64,000 nt of DNA from Pasteurella sp049941595 (GTDB lineage Bacteria; Pseudomonadota; Gammaproteobacteria; Enterobacterales; Pasteurellaceae): NCBI GenBank assembly GCA_049941595.1, contig JBNFNA010000008.1, forward strand, positions 118,461 through 182,460, read 5' to 3'. The position numbers and the translations under genes were made by a program. The notes below the pieces were generated by a model. The model had not been told where the DNA came from, searched no databases, and was given only the letters and a program-made list of their open reading frames with translations. Below, piece by piece: positions 25,274-34,874 of the stretch (positions within the stretch are counted from its first letter, which is position 1; each line of letters opens with the position of its first letter).

Positions 25274-25294
25274 TTTTGTAATAAACATTCAAAT

Positions 25295-25326
25295 AGCACG
25301 GGTTTTTGCTCGTGCTTAATTATTTT
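25295..25326 (+). terminator. Possible partial terminator between corC and lnt
   Basis: AGCACG pairs with CGTGCT around a 10-nt loop, followed by TAATTATTTTT. It lies just before the lnt ribosome-binding site. Confidence 0.45.
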
Positions 25327-25335
25327 TGGAAGACT

Positions 25336-26877
25336 ATGAAAAATCCTGTATTAACTTATCTTATTGCACTGATTTCAGGTGTGGTTGGTGTATTTGCATT
25401 TTCTCCCTTTGATTATTGGGTTTGTGCTTATCTTTCATTAATTGGTTTGCTTTTTGTGGTTAAAAATCCACAGAAAAAGACCGCACTTTGGGGGGGATTT
25501 CTATGGGGAATGGGCTTTTTTACCTTTGGTGTAAATTGGTTGCACGTCAGTATTCACCAATTTGGTGGTGCTTCTCTTGGCGTGAGCTATTTCCTAGTTC
25601 TGCTATTATCCGCTTATCTTTCACTTTACCCTGTATTATTTGCCTATCTTGTCCAACGTTTTAACGTCACTGGTTTGGCAATTTTTCCTGTTATTTGGAC
25701 ATTTACGGAGTTTTTAAGAGGTTGGGTTTTCACTGGCTTCCCTTGGTTACAATTTGGTTATAGCCAAATTGACAGCCCTTTTGCGGGCCTTGCGCCAATT
25801 TTTGGTGTCGAAGGTGTCACATTCTTTGTAATGTGGGCAAGTGCGGTCATTTTTAGCGTAATTTCTGTGTTTTTCCAATCAGATAAAAAATGGCATTTAA
25901 TCGCTTCTCAAACAATGGTATTGGCGATTGTTGGCGGGTTAAGTGTCTATGCATCGCAAGTGAATTATGTTCAAAAAGAAGAGGATAAACGCCTTACGGT
26001 GAGCTTACTGCAAGGCAATATCGAACAGAATTTAAAATGGGATCCTGAATATCTTTACCGTACGTTAGATATTTATCAGAAATTGATTATGCAACATTTA
26101 GGCAAAAGTGATGTGATCATATTGCCAGAATCAGCATTGCCAGTATTGGAAAATGACATTCAGCCGTTTTTTCACAGCTTGCAACAAGTAGCGAGTCAAA
26201 ATGGCACAGAATTGATGATCGGGACAATTTATCACGATGCGAATGTAGGCAAGTTATTCAATTCTATTATTGCCCTAGGTAGTCAAGAAACACCTTATAG
26301 TTTGGACGGTAAAAATCGTTATAACAAACATCATTTAGTGCCTTTTGGTGAATATGTGCCGTTAGAGACTGTATTGCGTCCGCTAGGAACAGTATTTAAT
26401 TTGCCAATGTCCGCGTTCCAATCTGGTGAGAGAATACAATCGCCATTAGGCGTAAAAGGGCAGAAATTTAGCGCAGCAATTTGCTATGAAATTATTTTAG
26501 GTGAGCAGTTACGCCAAAACTTACACAAAGACAGTAATTTCATTGTGACTATTTCAAATGATGCGTGGTTTGGAGATTCGATTGGTCCTTGGCAGCATTT
26601 ACAAATGGCAAGAATGCGTGCGCTTGAGTTGGGTAAACCAGTTATTCGCGCGACAAATACGGGGGTAACGGCATTTATTGATGAAAAAGGCGAATTAGTG
26701 GCACAAGCACCACAATTTATTAAAACTTCTTTAACACACCAAATTGCCCCAACAACAGGTAAAACCCCTTATTCGGTGCTAGGCAATATGCCATTATATG
26801 CACTTGCTTTATTACTCGTGATATTAAGAGGCATTGGTCTGTTAGTCAGACGTCGTTTATTCAGAACACAGCCGTAA
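25336..26877 (+). CDS. lnt: Apolipoprotein N-acyltransferase Lnt
   Basis: Lnt adds the third acyl chain to the N-terminal cysteine of lipoproteins in the inner membrane. I start at ATG 25336 (MKNPVLTYLIAL) with GGAAG upstream, giving 513 residues; the frame opens ten codons earlier without a good start. About six N-terminal membrane helices lead into a nitrilase-like domain with triad Glu265 (LPESALP), Lys331 (NKHHLVPFGEYVP) and Cys383 (AICYEI). The three lipoproteins at 13-15 kb would be substrates. Confidence 0.96.
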   Translation: MKNPVLTYLIALISGVVGVFAFSPFDYWVCAYLSLIGLLFVVKNPQKKTALWGGFLWGMGFFTFGVNWLHVSIHQFGGASLGVSYFLVLLLSAYLSLYPVLFAYLVQRFNVTGLAIFPVIWTFTEFLRGWVFTGFPWLQFGYSQIDSPFAGLAPIFGVEGVTFFVMWASAVIFSVISVFFQSDKKWHLIASQTMVLAIVGGLSVYASQVNYVQKEEDKRLTVSLLQGNIEQNLKWDPEYLYRTLDIYQKLIMQHLGKSDVIILPESALPVLENDIQPFFHSLQQVASQNGTELMIGTIYHDANVGKLFNSIIALGSQETPYSLDGKNRYNKHHLVPFGEYVPLETVLRPLGTVFNLPMSAFQSGERIQSPLGVKGQKFSAAICYEIILGEQLRQNLHKDSNFIVTISNDAWFGDSIGPWQHLQMARMRALELGKPVIRATNTGVTAFIDEKGELVAQAPQFIKTSLTHQIAPTTGKTPYSVLGNMPLYALALLLVILRGIGLLVRRRLFRTQP

Positions 26878-26891
26878 AAATAACACAAAAG

Positions 26892-26919
26892 AAAAAGCAC
26901 TGAAAATTCAGTGCTTTTT
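26892..26919. terminator. Bidirectional terminator between lnt and infA
   Basis: AAAAAGCACTGAA and TTCAGTGCTTTTT form a nearly perfect palindrome with A and T runs, serving the two convergent genes. Confidence 0.85.
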
Positions 26920-26930
26920 CTTGGGGAAAA

Positions 26931-27149
26931 TTAACGACTACGGAAAATAATGCGACCTTTGTTTAAGTCATAAGGTGTCATTTCGATAGTCACTTTGTCA
27001 CCAGTTAAAATACGGATATAGTTTTTACGCATTTTACCTGAAATATGAGCAGTAACGACGTGGCCGTTTTCTAATTCAACACGAAACATCGTGTTTGGCA
27101 AGGTTTCTAAAATAGTGCCTTGCATTTCAATGCAATCTTCTTTTGCCAT
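26931..27149 (-). CDS. infA: Translation initiation factor IF-1
   Basis: IF-1 blocks the ribosomal A site during initiation. The 72-residue OB-fold protein is nearly identical in pattern to E. coli IF-1 ([20 protein letters not shown], then [23 protein letters not shown] and the end GRIIFRSR). It is a single-gene unit, convergent with lnt and divergent from the rffG-like gene. Confidence 0.98.
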
Positions 27150-27344
27150 TGCTTCCTCTAAATAAACTCTATAAATTGTGACCGCACTTCATTGATTGGC
27201 GGAATCTCGTTAAAAAATACTTGCGGATTATACAGTTTTTGTTCTGTTCAGGAAAGTTTTTATTATCGATGTTTCAAGAACAGGGTAAGATACAGGGTAT
27301 TTTACACGTGTATTAAGCAAGGATATTGCGATAAGAGAAAAACA

Positions 27345-28394
27345 ATGAAAAAAATTTTGATTACTGGCGGAGCCGGTTTTATTGGCTCTGCGTTAATCCG
27401 CTATCTTTTGGCGAAAACACCGCATTCTGTGTTAAATGTGGACAAATTAACCTATGCGGCCAATCTCGAAAGTTTACAAAGTGCGGTAGAAAATCCACGT
27501 TATTTTTTTGAGCAAATGGACATTTGCGATTATTTAGCAATGGCAAAGCTCATTGAGCAATATCAGCCTGATGCCATTATGCATTTAGCAGCGGAAAGCC
27601 ACGTCGACCGCTCAATTTCTGGTGCGGCAGATTTTATTCAAACCAATATCGTGGGCACTTATCAGTTGTTAGAAGCCACTCGCCAATATTGGCAATATTT
27701 GCCTACCGAGAAAAAAGCACAATTCCGTTTTTTACATATTTCTACCGATGAGGTTTATGGTGATTTAGCCATTGATGATCGACCATTTGCCGAAAATGAT
27801 CGTTATCAACCAAGTAGCCCGTATTCTGCATCAAAAGCCTCTAGCGATCACTTAGTGCAAGCGTGGCATCGTACTTATGGGTTACCCATTTTGATGACAC
27901 ACAGTGCGAATAATTACGGGCCTTATCAATACCCTGAAAAGTTAATTCCGCTAATAATTGATCGTGCTTTGCAAGGGCAAACTTTGCCGATTTATGGGGA
28001 CGGGCAACAACGTCGAGATTGGTTGTTTGTCAACGATCACGTGGAAGGGTTATATCAGGTGTTACTCAATGGCAAAGTGGGGGAACATTATAATATTGGT
28101 GGCAACAATGAATTTACCAATCTTGAAGTGGTAGGCCGAATTTGTGCATTGTTAAATGAATTACGTCAAACAGGGCAATTACAAGCATTTGAATCCGAGC
28201 TTGCGCACATTGAAGATTTCAATCAGTTGATTTGTTTTGTGCAAGACCGCCCGGGACACGATAGACGTTACGCTTTGAATTTAAATAAAATTCATACTGA
28301 ATTAGGCTGGCAAGCCAAAACAGATTTCAGCCAAGGTTTACAAAATACCGTTGAGTGGTATGTGCAATATTTTACTGATCAACGTAAAAGATAA
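27345..28394 (+). CDS. rffG: dTDP-glucose 4,6-dehydratase (RffG/RfbB/RmlB)
   Basis: This extended SDR enzyme converts dTDP-glucose to dTDP-4-keto-6-deoxyglucose. I start at ATG 27345 (MKKILITGGAGFIGSALI), giving 349 residues; the 51 codons open upstream do not look like coding sequence. NAD loop GGAGFIG, catalytic residues in HISTDEVYGDL and SPYSASKASSDHL, and the substrate motif NNYGPYQYPEKLIPLII are present. No rmlA, rmlC or rmlD is nearby, so the sugar must be completed by genes elsewhere. It is separate from the polysaccharide locus 11 kb away. Confidence 0.93.
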   Translation: MKKILITGGAGFIGSALIRYLLAKTPHSVLNVDKLTYAANLESLQSAVENPRYFFEQMDICDYLAMAKLIEQYQPDAIMHLAAESHVDRSISGAADFIQTNIVGTYQLLEATRQYWQYLPTEKKAQFRFLHISTDEVYGDLAIDDRPFAENDRYQPSSPYSASKASSDHLVQAWHRTYGLPILMTHSANNYGPYQYPEKLIPLIIDRALQGQTLPIYGDGQQRRDWLFVNDHVEGLYQVLLNGKVGEHYNIGGNNEFTNLEVVGRICALLNELRQTGQLQAFESELAHIEDFNQLICFVQDRPGHDRRYALNLNKIHTELGWQAKTDFSQGLQNTVEWYVQYFTDQRKR

Positions 28395-28474
28395 CCCATC
28401 AATCAGATACAAACGAGCGAAAAGCTGATATATTGAGGACACTTTTCTCATCACTTATTAAAAAAGGATTTCTT

Positions 28475-29779
28475 ATGTCAATGCAAGTTATCTTATCTAC
28501 CCAACCTGCAAGCGAAGTTTGGGGACAAAATGCGCTATTAAGTTTCCAAAATGATCAAGCCGTTATTCACGTTAAGGCACTTTCTGAACGCCTTGCTGTG
28601 CAAAAAGCTGCGCGTAAATTACGTGGTCAAAATATCAAAGATGTGGAACTAGTAGGCGATAACTGGGATTTAGAAAATTGTTGGGCATTCTATCAAGGTT
28701 TCTATACTGCAAAACAAGATTATGCCTTGGAATTTCCAACTTTAGATGATGAACCACAAGCAGAACTTTTAGCACGTATTCAATGCGGTGATTTCGTGCG
28801 TGAAATTATTAATTTGCCTGCTGAAGTGATTACTCCGATTGAGCTGGCTACACGTGTGGCAGAGTTTATCGAAGAACAAGCAGAAGAGTATGGCGACAAA
28901 AGTGCGGTCAGTTTTAACATTATTTCAGGTGACGAATTAAAAGAAAAAAATTATCAAGGCATTTGGAATGTTGGTCGTGGCTCAGCAAACCCACCAGCAA
29001 TGTTACAACTGGATTTCAATCCAACAGGCAACCCTAATGCACCAGTTTTGGCGTGTTTAGTGGGCAAAGGTATTACTTTTGACAGCGGTGGTTACAGCAT
29101 TAAGCCAAGTGACGGTATGAGTACAATGCGTACTGATATGGGCGGCGCAGCCTTATTGACGGGGACATTAGGTTTAGCTATTGCTCGTGGTTTAAAACAA
29201 CGTGTGAAATTATATTTATGCTGTGCAGAAAACTTAGTGAGTAGCAATGCTTTCAAGCTGGGCGATATTATCACTTATAGCAATGGTGTGACGGCTGAAA
29301 TTTTAAATACCGATGCTGAAGGGCGTTTAGTGCTTGCTGATGGTTTAATTGAGGCGGATAAACAAAATGCACAATTTATTATTGACTGTGCAACCTTAAC
29401 AGGTGCGGCAAAAGTGGCAGTGGGTAATGACTACCATTCTGTGCTTTCAATGGACGATAAATTAGCTGATGCGTTATTTAAAGCCGCAGAAATAGAACAA
29501 GAACCTTTCTGGCGTTTACCATTTGCCGAATTGCACCGTTCACAAATTAGCACTGCGTTTGCAGACATTGCGAATACCGGCACAGTGCCAGTAGGTGCAG
29601 GGGCAAGTACTGCAACCGCATTTTTATCTTATTTTGTGAAAAATTATCAGCAAAATTGGTTACACATTGACTGTTCCGCAACCTATCGTAAAACAGCAAG
29701 TGACTTATGGGCTGTTGGCGCAACAGGCATTGGTGTACAAACTTTAGCGAACCTTTTATTAACTCAATCGAACTCTTAA
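28475..29779 (+). CDS. pepB: Peptidase B (M17 aminopeptidase)
   Basis: PepB is a cytosolic two-metal leucyl-aminopeptidase-type enzyme of peptide catabolism. The start ATG 28475 (MSMQVILSTQPASEVWG) aligns to E. coli PepB and has AAAGGA upstream; the product is 434 residues. Metal and active-site motifs GKGITFDSGGYSIKPSDGM and NTDAEGRLVLADGL are intact. It lies 15 bp before ndk and is probably cotranscribed with it. Confidence 0.96.
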   Translation: MSMQVILSTQPASEVWGQNALLSFQNDQAVIHVKALSERLAVQKAARKLRGQNIKDVELVGDNWDLENCWAFYQGFYTAKQDYALEFPTLDDEPQAELLARIQCGDFVREIINLPAEVITPIELATRVAEFIEEQAEEYGDKSAVSFNIISGDELKEKNYQGIWNVGRGSANPPAMLQLDFNPTGNPNAPVLACLVGKGITFDSGGYSIKPSDGMSTMRTDMGGAALLTGTLGLAIARGLKQRVKLYLCCAENLVSSNAFKLGDIITYSNGVTAEILNTDAEGRLVLADGLIEADKQNAQFIIDCATLTGAAKVAVGNDYHSVLSMDDKLADALFKAAEIEQEPFWRLPFAELHRSQISTAFADIANTGTVPVGAGASTATAFLSYFVKNYQQNWLHIDCSATYRKTASDLWAVGATGIGVQTLANLLLTQSNS

Positions 29780-29794
29780 GGATTTCACATCGTA

Positions 29795-30208
29795 ATGGAA
29801 AAAACGTTAGCAATTATCAAGCCTGATGCAGTTAAACGTAATTTAATTGGTGCTATTTTAGCTCGTCTTGAGCAAGCCGGTTTCCGTATTGTTGCAGCGA
29901 AAATGTTGCATTTAGACCAAGCACAAGCGGAAGGGTTTTATGCTGAGCATCAAGGTCGAGAATTTTTCCCTGATTTAGTGGCGTATATGCAAGTTGCACC
30001 AATCGTTGTTTTGGTGTTGGAAAAAGAAAATGCAGTAAAAGATTACCGCGCTTTAATTGGGGCAACCAATCCGGAACAAGCGGAAGAAGGCACGATTCGT
30101 AAAGCGTTTGCAATTAATCAGCGCCAAAATTCTGTACACGGTTCTGATAGTGTGGAAAGTGCAAAACGAGAAATCGCTTACTTCTTTGTTGAAAGCGAAA
30201 TTTTCTAA
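29795..30208 (+). CDS. ndk: Nucleoside diphosphate kinase
   Basis: Ndk equilibrates nucleoside triphosphate pools through a phosphohistidine intermediate. The 137-residue protein has the N-terminus MEKTLAIIKPDAVKRNLIG, and its catalytic His115 in NSVHGSDSVESA. Length and sequence are typical of bacterial Ndk. It closely follows pepB; a terminator follows it. Confidence 0.97.
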   Translation: MEKTLAIIKPDAVKRNLIGAILARLEQAGFRIVAAKMLHLDQAQAEGFYAEHQGREFFPDLVAYMQVAPIVVLVLEKENAVKDYRALIGATNPEQAEEGTIRKAFAINQRQNSVHGSDSVESAKREIAYFFVESEIF

Positions 30209-30236
30209 ATTTACACATTTCTCGCATTTTCTACCG

Positions 30237-30273
30237 AATTTCCCCTTTTTTGTTTAAGAAGGGGAAATTTTCT
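30237..30273 (+). terminator. Terminator after ndk
   Basis: AATTTCCCCTT pairs with AAGGGGAAATT, followed by TTTCT. Confidence 0.75.
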
Positions 30274-30283
30274 GATTTAAAGA

Positions 30284-30335
30284 TTGAATTTTTCATTTAA
30301 AAGCGTATTATAGCCGTCCAGACGCAAAAACATCT
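30284..30335 (+). promoter_or_regulatory. metK promoter with possible MetJ boxes
   Basis: TTGAAT (30284-30289) and TATTAT (30306-30311) make a good sigma-70 promoter with a 16-bp spacer. Directly after it lie three adjoining 8-mers AGCCGTCC, AGACGCAA and AAACATCT, which match the met box AGACGTCT at 6, 5 and 6 of 8 positions. MetJ control by SAM is a reasonable inference. Confidence 0.5.
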
Positions 30336-30359
30336 AAATTAATTCAAAAGAAGGATATT

Positions 30360-31514
30360 ATGTCTAGTTATTTATTCACATCAGAATCGGTGTCAGAAGG
30401 GCATCCAGATAAAATTGCCGATCAAATTTCAGATGCGGTACTAGATGAAATTTTAAAACAAGATCCTAAAGCTCGTGTTGCCTGTGAAACCTATGTAAAA
30501 ACGGGTATGGCGTTAGTGGGTGGTGAGATTACCACGTCAGCCTGGGTTGATATTGAGAATTTAACTCGCAAAGTAATTTGTGATATTGGTTATAAACATT
30601 CAGATATGGGCTTTGATGGCCATTCTTGTGCAGTATTAAACGCAATTGGTAAACAATCTTCTGATATCAACCAAGGCGTGGATCGTGAGAACCCATTAGA
30701 CCAAGGTGCGGGCGACCAAGGGATTATGTTTGGTTACGCAACTAATGAAACTGACGTATTAATGCCTGCAGCAATTACGTATGCGCATCGTTTAATGGAA
30801 CGTCAGGCCAAAGTACGTAAAGACGGTACATTACCTTGGTTACGTCCAGACGCGAAAAGCCAAGTGACATTAAAATACGAAGATAATAAAATCGTCGGTG
30901 TAGATGCAGTTGTGCTTTCAACTCAACACTGCGATAGCATTAGCCAAAAAGATTTACACGAAGCAGTAATGGAAGAAATTATCAAGCCAGTATTGCCAAG
31001 TGAGTGGTTATCAAAAGACACTAAATATTTTATTAACCCTACTGGCCGTTTCGTTATTGGTGGACCAATGGGCGACTGTGGCTTAACAGGTCGTAAAATT
31101 ATCGTAGATACTTATGGTGGTGCGGCTCGTCACGGCGGTGGTGCATTCTCAGGTAAAGATCCATCAAAAGTGGACCGTTCAGCTGCTTATGCAGCACGTT
31201 ATGTTGCAAAAAATATTGTTGCAGCAGGTCTTGCAGATCGTTGTGAAATTCAACTTTCTTACGCAATCGGTGTTGCAGATCCAACATCAATTATGGTGGA
31301 AACATTCGGTACAGGTAAAGTCGCAAATGAATTGTTAGTAGCATTAGTGCGTGAATTCTTTGATTTACGTCCTTATGGTTTAATTAAAATGCTTGATTTA
31401 ATTCAACCAATTTACCGTGAAACAGCCGCTTATGGCCACTTCGGTCGTGAACAATTCCCTTGGGAAAAAGTTGATCGCGCTGAAGAATTAAGAGCTGCAG
31501 CTGGATTAAAATAA
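30360..31514 (+). CDS. metK: S-adenosylmethionine synthetase
   Basis: MetK makes SAM from methionine and ATP. The 384-residue enzyme equals the E. coli length and has the ATP motif GHPDKIADQISDAVLDE, the hexapeptide GAGDQGIMFGYA, and the P-loop-like GGGAFSGKDPSKVDRSAAYAA as GGGAFSGKDPSKVDRS. AGAAGGA precedes the ATG. metK, sprT and an Opa-like porin follow each other as I remember from Haemophilus influenzae. Confidence 0.98.
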   Translation: MSSYLFTSESVSEGHPDKIADQISDAVLDEILKQDPKARVACETYVKTGMALVGGEITTSAWVDIENLTRKVICDIGYKHSDMGFDGHSCAVLNAIGKQSSDINQGVDRENPLDQGAGDQGIMFGYATNETDVLMPAAITYAHRLMERQAKVRKDGTLPWLRPDAKSQVTLKYEDNKIVGVDAVVLSTQHCDSISQKDLHEAVMEEIIKPVLPSEWLSKDTKYFINPTGRFVIGGPMGDCGLTGRKIIVDTYGGAARHGGGAFSGKDPSKVDRSAAYAARYVAKNIVAAGLADRCEIQLSYAIGVADPTSIMVETFGTGKVANELLVALVREFFDLRPYGLIKMLDLIQPIYRETAAYGHFGREQFPWEKVDRAEELRAAAGLK

Positions 31515-31528
31515 TCTTCAGTGTAATT

Positions 31529-31552
31529 AAGGCGAGGTAACTCGCCTTTTTT
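31529..31552 (+). terminator. Terminator after metK
   Basis: AAGGCGAG pairs with CTCGCCTT around GTAA, followed by TTTT. Confidence 0.88.
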
Positions 31553-31583
31553 GTGTCTTATTTCTATTTTTAAACCTATTCAG

Positions 31584-32087
31584 ATGATGTCAGTAGATAC
31601 GCAATTTCGTCACTTAAAAATGCAAGTGCAATGGCGTTTAACCCATTGTTTAAACTTAGCGGAACAGCATTTTCATCGCACTTTTTCTCCTCCGCAAGTG
31701 AGCTATGAGGTGCGAGGACAAAAGGCAGGGGGGGCGTATTTGCAACAAAATTTGATTAAATTGAACCGCACTTTGCTGTTGGAAAATCCACAAGATTTTA
31801 TTCAGCAAGTGGTGCCACACGAACTGGCACATCTCATCGTTTTTCAGCAATTTGGACGGGTAAAACCACACGGTAAAGAGTGGCAAAATATGATGCAAGA
31901 AGTATTTCATTTGGAGCCACAGATTTATCATCAGTTTGATACATCGAATGTCGTAAAGTCTGTATTCCCTTATGAATGTGGATGCAAAGTACATTATTTA
32001 ACTATTAGACGACATAATAATATCCAAAATGGCCAAATAATGTACTTTTGTAAAGAATGTAAATTTAAGCTAAGATTTAAGCCATAA
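31584..32087 (+). CDS. sprT: SprT-family zinc metalloprotein
   Basis: A SprT-like putative zinc metalloprotease, related to the DNA-protein crosslink protease SPRTN; bacterial function is poorly known. From ATG 31584 the product has 167 residues (E. coli SprT 165). It has the metal motif HELAH at 79-83, APHGKEW-like KPHGKEWQNMM, and a C-terminal zinc ribbon with Cys pairs in ECGCKVH and YFCKECKF. Eleven codons open upstream overlap the metK terminator, so I exclude them. Confidence 0.9.
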   Translation: MMSVDTQFRHLKMQVQWRLTHCLNLAEQHFHRTFSPPQVSYEVRGQKAGGAYLQQNLIKLNRTLLLENPQDFIQQVVPHELAHLIVFQQFGRVKPHGKEWQNMMQEVFHLEPQIYHQFDTSNVVKSVFPYECGCKVHYLTIRRHNNIQNGQIMYFCKECKFKLRFKP

Positions 32088-32144
32088 ATCAAATAAAGTG
32101 TTATAATTAGGTACAATTTAATCATTAACCATAAAGAGGAATGT

Positions 32145-32765
32145 ATGATGAAAAAGTCATTATTAGTATTAGCAATGGGAACATTATTCGCAGCAACTGC
32201 AAGTGCTAATTTCTATGTGCAAGGCGATTTAGGAACATCTAAAGTGAAATGGTCTGGTGATGGCGAAACTGCGAGTAAATCAGGCTTTACTCCAAGTTTC
32301 TCTGTGGGTTATAACTTTACAGATTTTCGTCTAGCTTTTGATTACACCAAATATGCCACAATCAAATATAGCTACGAGGATGTTGACAGTTTTCCTAATG
32401 GTTCCGTTTATGAATCTGGCAGTGGTAAAGTTAAAACAGATTCTTTCGGTTTATCCGCAATCTATGACATTAATTTAAATAGTGCCTTAACCCCTTATGT
32501 GGGTGCACGTATTGCTGCAAACCGTGTATCATGGAATGACTATGGAATTGAGATTCGCCAACAAAATAATCAAAATGTAACGGAAAAAGTCAGCGAAGAG
32601 TACAGAAAAACCAAATTGGGCTACGGTGTTTTAGCTGGTGTAAGTTATAAGTTTACCAATAGCTTAGCGCTTAATGCAGGTCTTGAGTACAATTACTTAG
32701 GTAAATTTGATGGTGATAAAGGTACTCAATACGGTGCTAAAGTAGGTTTACGCTACGAATTCTAA
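32145..32765 (+). CDS. Opacity-family outer membrane porin-like protein
   Basis: A 206-residue outer-membrane beta-barrel protein of the Opa/opacity family, which in pathogens binds host cells. The signal peptide is about residues 1-21 (ending TASA), and the mature start is NFYVQGDLG. Alternating-polarity strands, an acidic loop region and the C-terminal phenylalanine (GLRYEF) are typical of an eight-stranded barrel. No phase-variation repeat is present in or before the gene, unlike neisserial opa. A GAGGAA ribosome-binding site precedes two adjacent ATGs. Confidence 0.88.
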   Translation: MMKKSLLVLAMGTLFAATASANFYVQGDLGTSKVKWSGDGETASKSGFTPSFSVGYNFTDFRLAFDYTKYATIKYSYEDVDSFPNGSVYESGSGKVKTDSFGLSAIYDINLNSALTPYVGARIAANRVSWNDYGIEIRQQNNQNVTEKVSEEYRKTKLGYGVLAGVSYKFTNSLALNAGLEYNYLGKFDGDKGTQYGAKVGLRYEF

Positions 32766-32784
32766 TTGAATTTATCTCAATTCC

Positions 32785-32826
32785 AAAAGTGCGGTAGAAA
32801 AATCAAAAATTTTTACCGCACTTTTT
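32785..32826. terminator. Bidirectional terminator from two opposed uptake signals
   Basis: AAGTGCGGT (32787-32795) and ACCGCACTT (32815-32823) face each other within a 12-bp stem followed by T5. Confidence 0.85.
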
Positions 32827-32838
32827 CTATTCTTCTCT

Positions 32839-32867
32839 CTTGAAATTTCCTTTTTTGCACTTATATC
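32839..32867 (+). promoter_or_regulatory. Possible heat-shock (sigma-32) promoter of htpG
   Basis: CTTGAAA (32839-32845) is a consensus sigma-32 -35 element. The region 14 bp later (CTTATATC) is only a fair -10. The position 40 bp before the htpG ATG fits. Confidence 0.45.
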
Positions 32868-32906
32868 TGAAAGCACTTGTATTTTAGCGTAATAAAAGGA
32901 AATGCT

Positions 32907-34802
32907 ATGTCAAATAATCAAGAAACTCGTGGTTTTCAATCTGAAGTTAAACAACTTCTTCAATTAATGATCCATTCTTTATATTCCAATAAAGAAATTT
33001 TCTTACGTGAATTAATTTCAAATGCCTCTGATGCGGCAGATAAATTACGCTTTAAAGCGCTTTCTGCACCAGAATTGTACGAAGGTGATGGCGATTTAAA
33101 AGTGCGTATCAGCTTTGATGAAGCAAAAGGCACATTGACCATTAGTGATAACGGTATCGGGATGACTCGTGAGCAAGTGATTGATCATCTTGGTACGATT
33201 GCAAAATCAGGTACGAAAGAGTTTCTAAGTTCATTAGGGCAAGATCAAGCTAAAGACAGCCAATTAATCGGTCAGTTTGGCGTCGGTTTTTATTCAGCAT
33301 TTATCGTGGCAGATAAAGTCAGCGTAAAAACACGTGCGGCAGGTGAAAGTCCAGACAAAGCGGTGCTTTGGGAATCTGCAGGTGAAGGTGAATATTCTGT
33401 TGCGGATATTGAGAAAAAAGAGCGTGGCACAGAAATTACCTTACATTTACGCGAAGATGAAAAAGAGTTTTTAAACGAATGGCGTTTGCGTGACATCATC
33501 AGTAAATATTCCGACCATATTGGCTTGCCAGTAGAAATTTTAGCTAAAGAATATGATGATGAAGGCAAGCATACGGGTATTAAATGGGAAAAAATTAACA
33601 AAGCGCAGGCGCTTTGGACCCGTTCAAAAAATGAAATTTCAGAAGACGAGTATAAAGAGTTTTATAAGCATATTAGCCACGATTTTGCCGATCCGCTTCT
33701 TTGGTCGCATAACCGCGTAGAAGGTAACCAAGAATACACGAGCTTGCTTTATGTGCCTGCAAAAGCACCTTGGGATTTATTTAATCGTGAGCATAAACAC
33801 GGCTTAAAATTGTATGTTCAGCGTGTGTTTATTATGGATGATGCAGAGCAGTTTATGCCGAATTATCTGCGTTTTATGCGTGGTTTAATTGATAGCAACG
33901 ATTTACCATTAAATGTGTCGCGTGAAATTTTACAAGATAACAAAGTGACCGCTGCATTGCGTAAAGCACTCACTAAACGCTCATTACAAATGCTCGAAAA
34001 ATTAGCTAAAGATGATGCGGAGAAATACCAAAGTTTCTGGAAAGAATTTGGTTTAGTGTTAAAAGAAGGCCCAGCAGAAGATGTTGCGAATAAAGAAAGC
34101 ATCGCGAAGTTATTACGTTTTGCTTCAACGCATAATGACAGTAGCGAGCAAACTGTGTCTTTAGAGGATTACGTAGCACGTATGAAAGAAGGACAAAAAG
34201 CAATTTACTACATCACTGCGGACACCTATGTAGCAGCTAAAAACTCACCACACTTAGAGTTATTCAATAAGAAAGGTATTGAAGTCTTATTGTTATCTGA
34301 TCGCATTGATGAGTGGATGTTGAGCTATTTAACTGAATTTGATGGCAAACAGCTACAAACTATCAGTAAAGCGGATTTAGATCTTGGCGATTTAGCGGAC
34401 GAAGAAAAAGAAGAGCAAAAGCAGCAAGATGAACAGTTTGCTTCGTTTGTTGAGCGTGTGAAAAACTTGCTTGGTGAACGCGTGAAAGAAGTACGTTTAA
34501 CTCACCGTTTGACCGACACGCCAGCGGTAGTTTCAACCGGCAATGACCAGATGACAACTCAAATGGCAAAATTATTCGCTGCAGCAGGTCAAGCTATGCC
34601 AGAGGTGAAATATACCTTTGAATTAAACCCAGAGCATAGCTTGGTGCAAAAAGTAGCAGACATTGCTGACGAACAACAATTCGCAGATTGGATCGAATTA
34701 TTGTTAGAACAAGCAATGTTGGCAGAGCGTGGTTCGTTAGAAAATCCAGTGGCGTTCATTAAACGTATGAACAGTTTATTGGGTAAATTAACAAGTCATT
34801 AA
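32907..34802 (+). CDS. htpG: Chaperone HtpG (bacterial Hsp90)
   Basis: HtpG is the cytosolic Hsp90 chaperone, an ATP-driven dimer. The start ATG 32907 (MSNNQETRGFQSEVKQLL) has AAAGGA upstream and gives 631 residues, against about 624 in E. coli. The GHKL ATPase domain carries ELISNASDAADKLRF, ISDNGIGMTREQVI and GQFGVGFYSAFIVADK. The middle domain has LPLNVSREILQ, and a dimerisation domain follows. A terminator follows at 34826. Confidence 0.97.
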   Translation: MSNNQETRGFQSEVKQLLQLMIHSLYSNKEIFLRELISNASDAADKLRFKALSAPELYEGDGDLKVRISFDEAKGTLTISDNGIGMTREQVIDHLGTIAKSGTKEFLSSLGQDQAKDSQLIGQFGVGFYSAFIVADKVSVKTRAAGESPDKAVLWESAGEGEYSVADIEKKERGTEITLHLREDEKEFLNEWRLRDIISKYSDHIGLPVEILAKEYDDEGKHTGIKWEKINKAQALWTRSKNEISEDEYKEFYKHISHDFADPLLWSHNRVEGNQEYTSLLYVPAKAPWDLFNREHKHGLKLYVQRVFIMDDAEQFMPNYLRFMRGLIDSNDLPLNVSREILQDNKVTAALRKALTKRSLQMLEKLAKDDAEKYQSFWKEFGLVLKEGPAEDVANKESIAKLLRFASTHNDSSEQTVSLEDYVARMKEGQKAIYYITADTYVAAKNSPHLELFNKKGIEVLLLSDRIDEWMLSYLTEFDGKQLQTISKADLDLGDLADEEKEEQKQQDEQFASFVERVKNLLGERVKEVRLTHRLTDTPAVVSTGNDQMTTQMAKLFAAAGQAMPEVKYTFELNPEHSLVQKVADIADEQQFADWIELLLEQAMLAERGSLENPVAFIKRMNSLLGKLTSH

Positions 34803-34825
34803 CGCACAATTTTTGAAATATGCTA

Positions 34826-34858
34826 AAATCCCTAAGGTGATAAATCTTAGGGATTTTT
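34826..34858 (+). terminator. Terminator after htpG
   Basis: AAATCCCTAAG pairs with CTTAGGGATTT, followed by T's. Confidence 0.8.
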
Positions 34859-34874
34859 AGTTTAAGGACACAAT

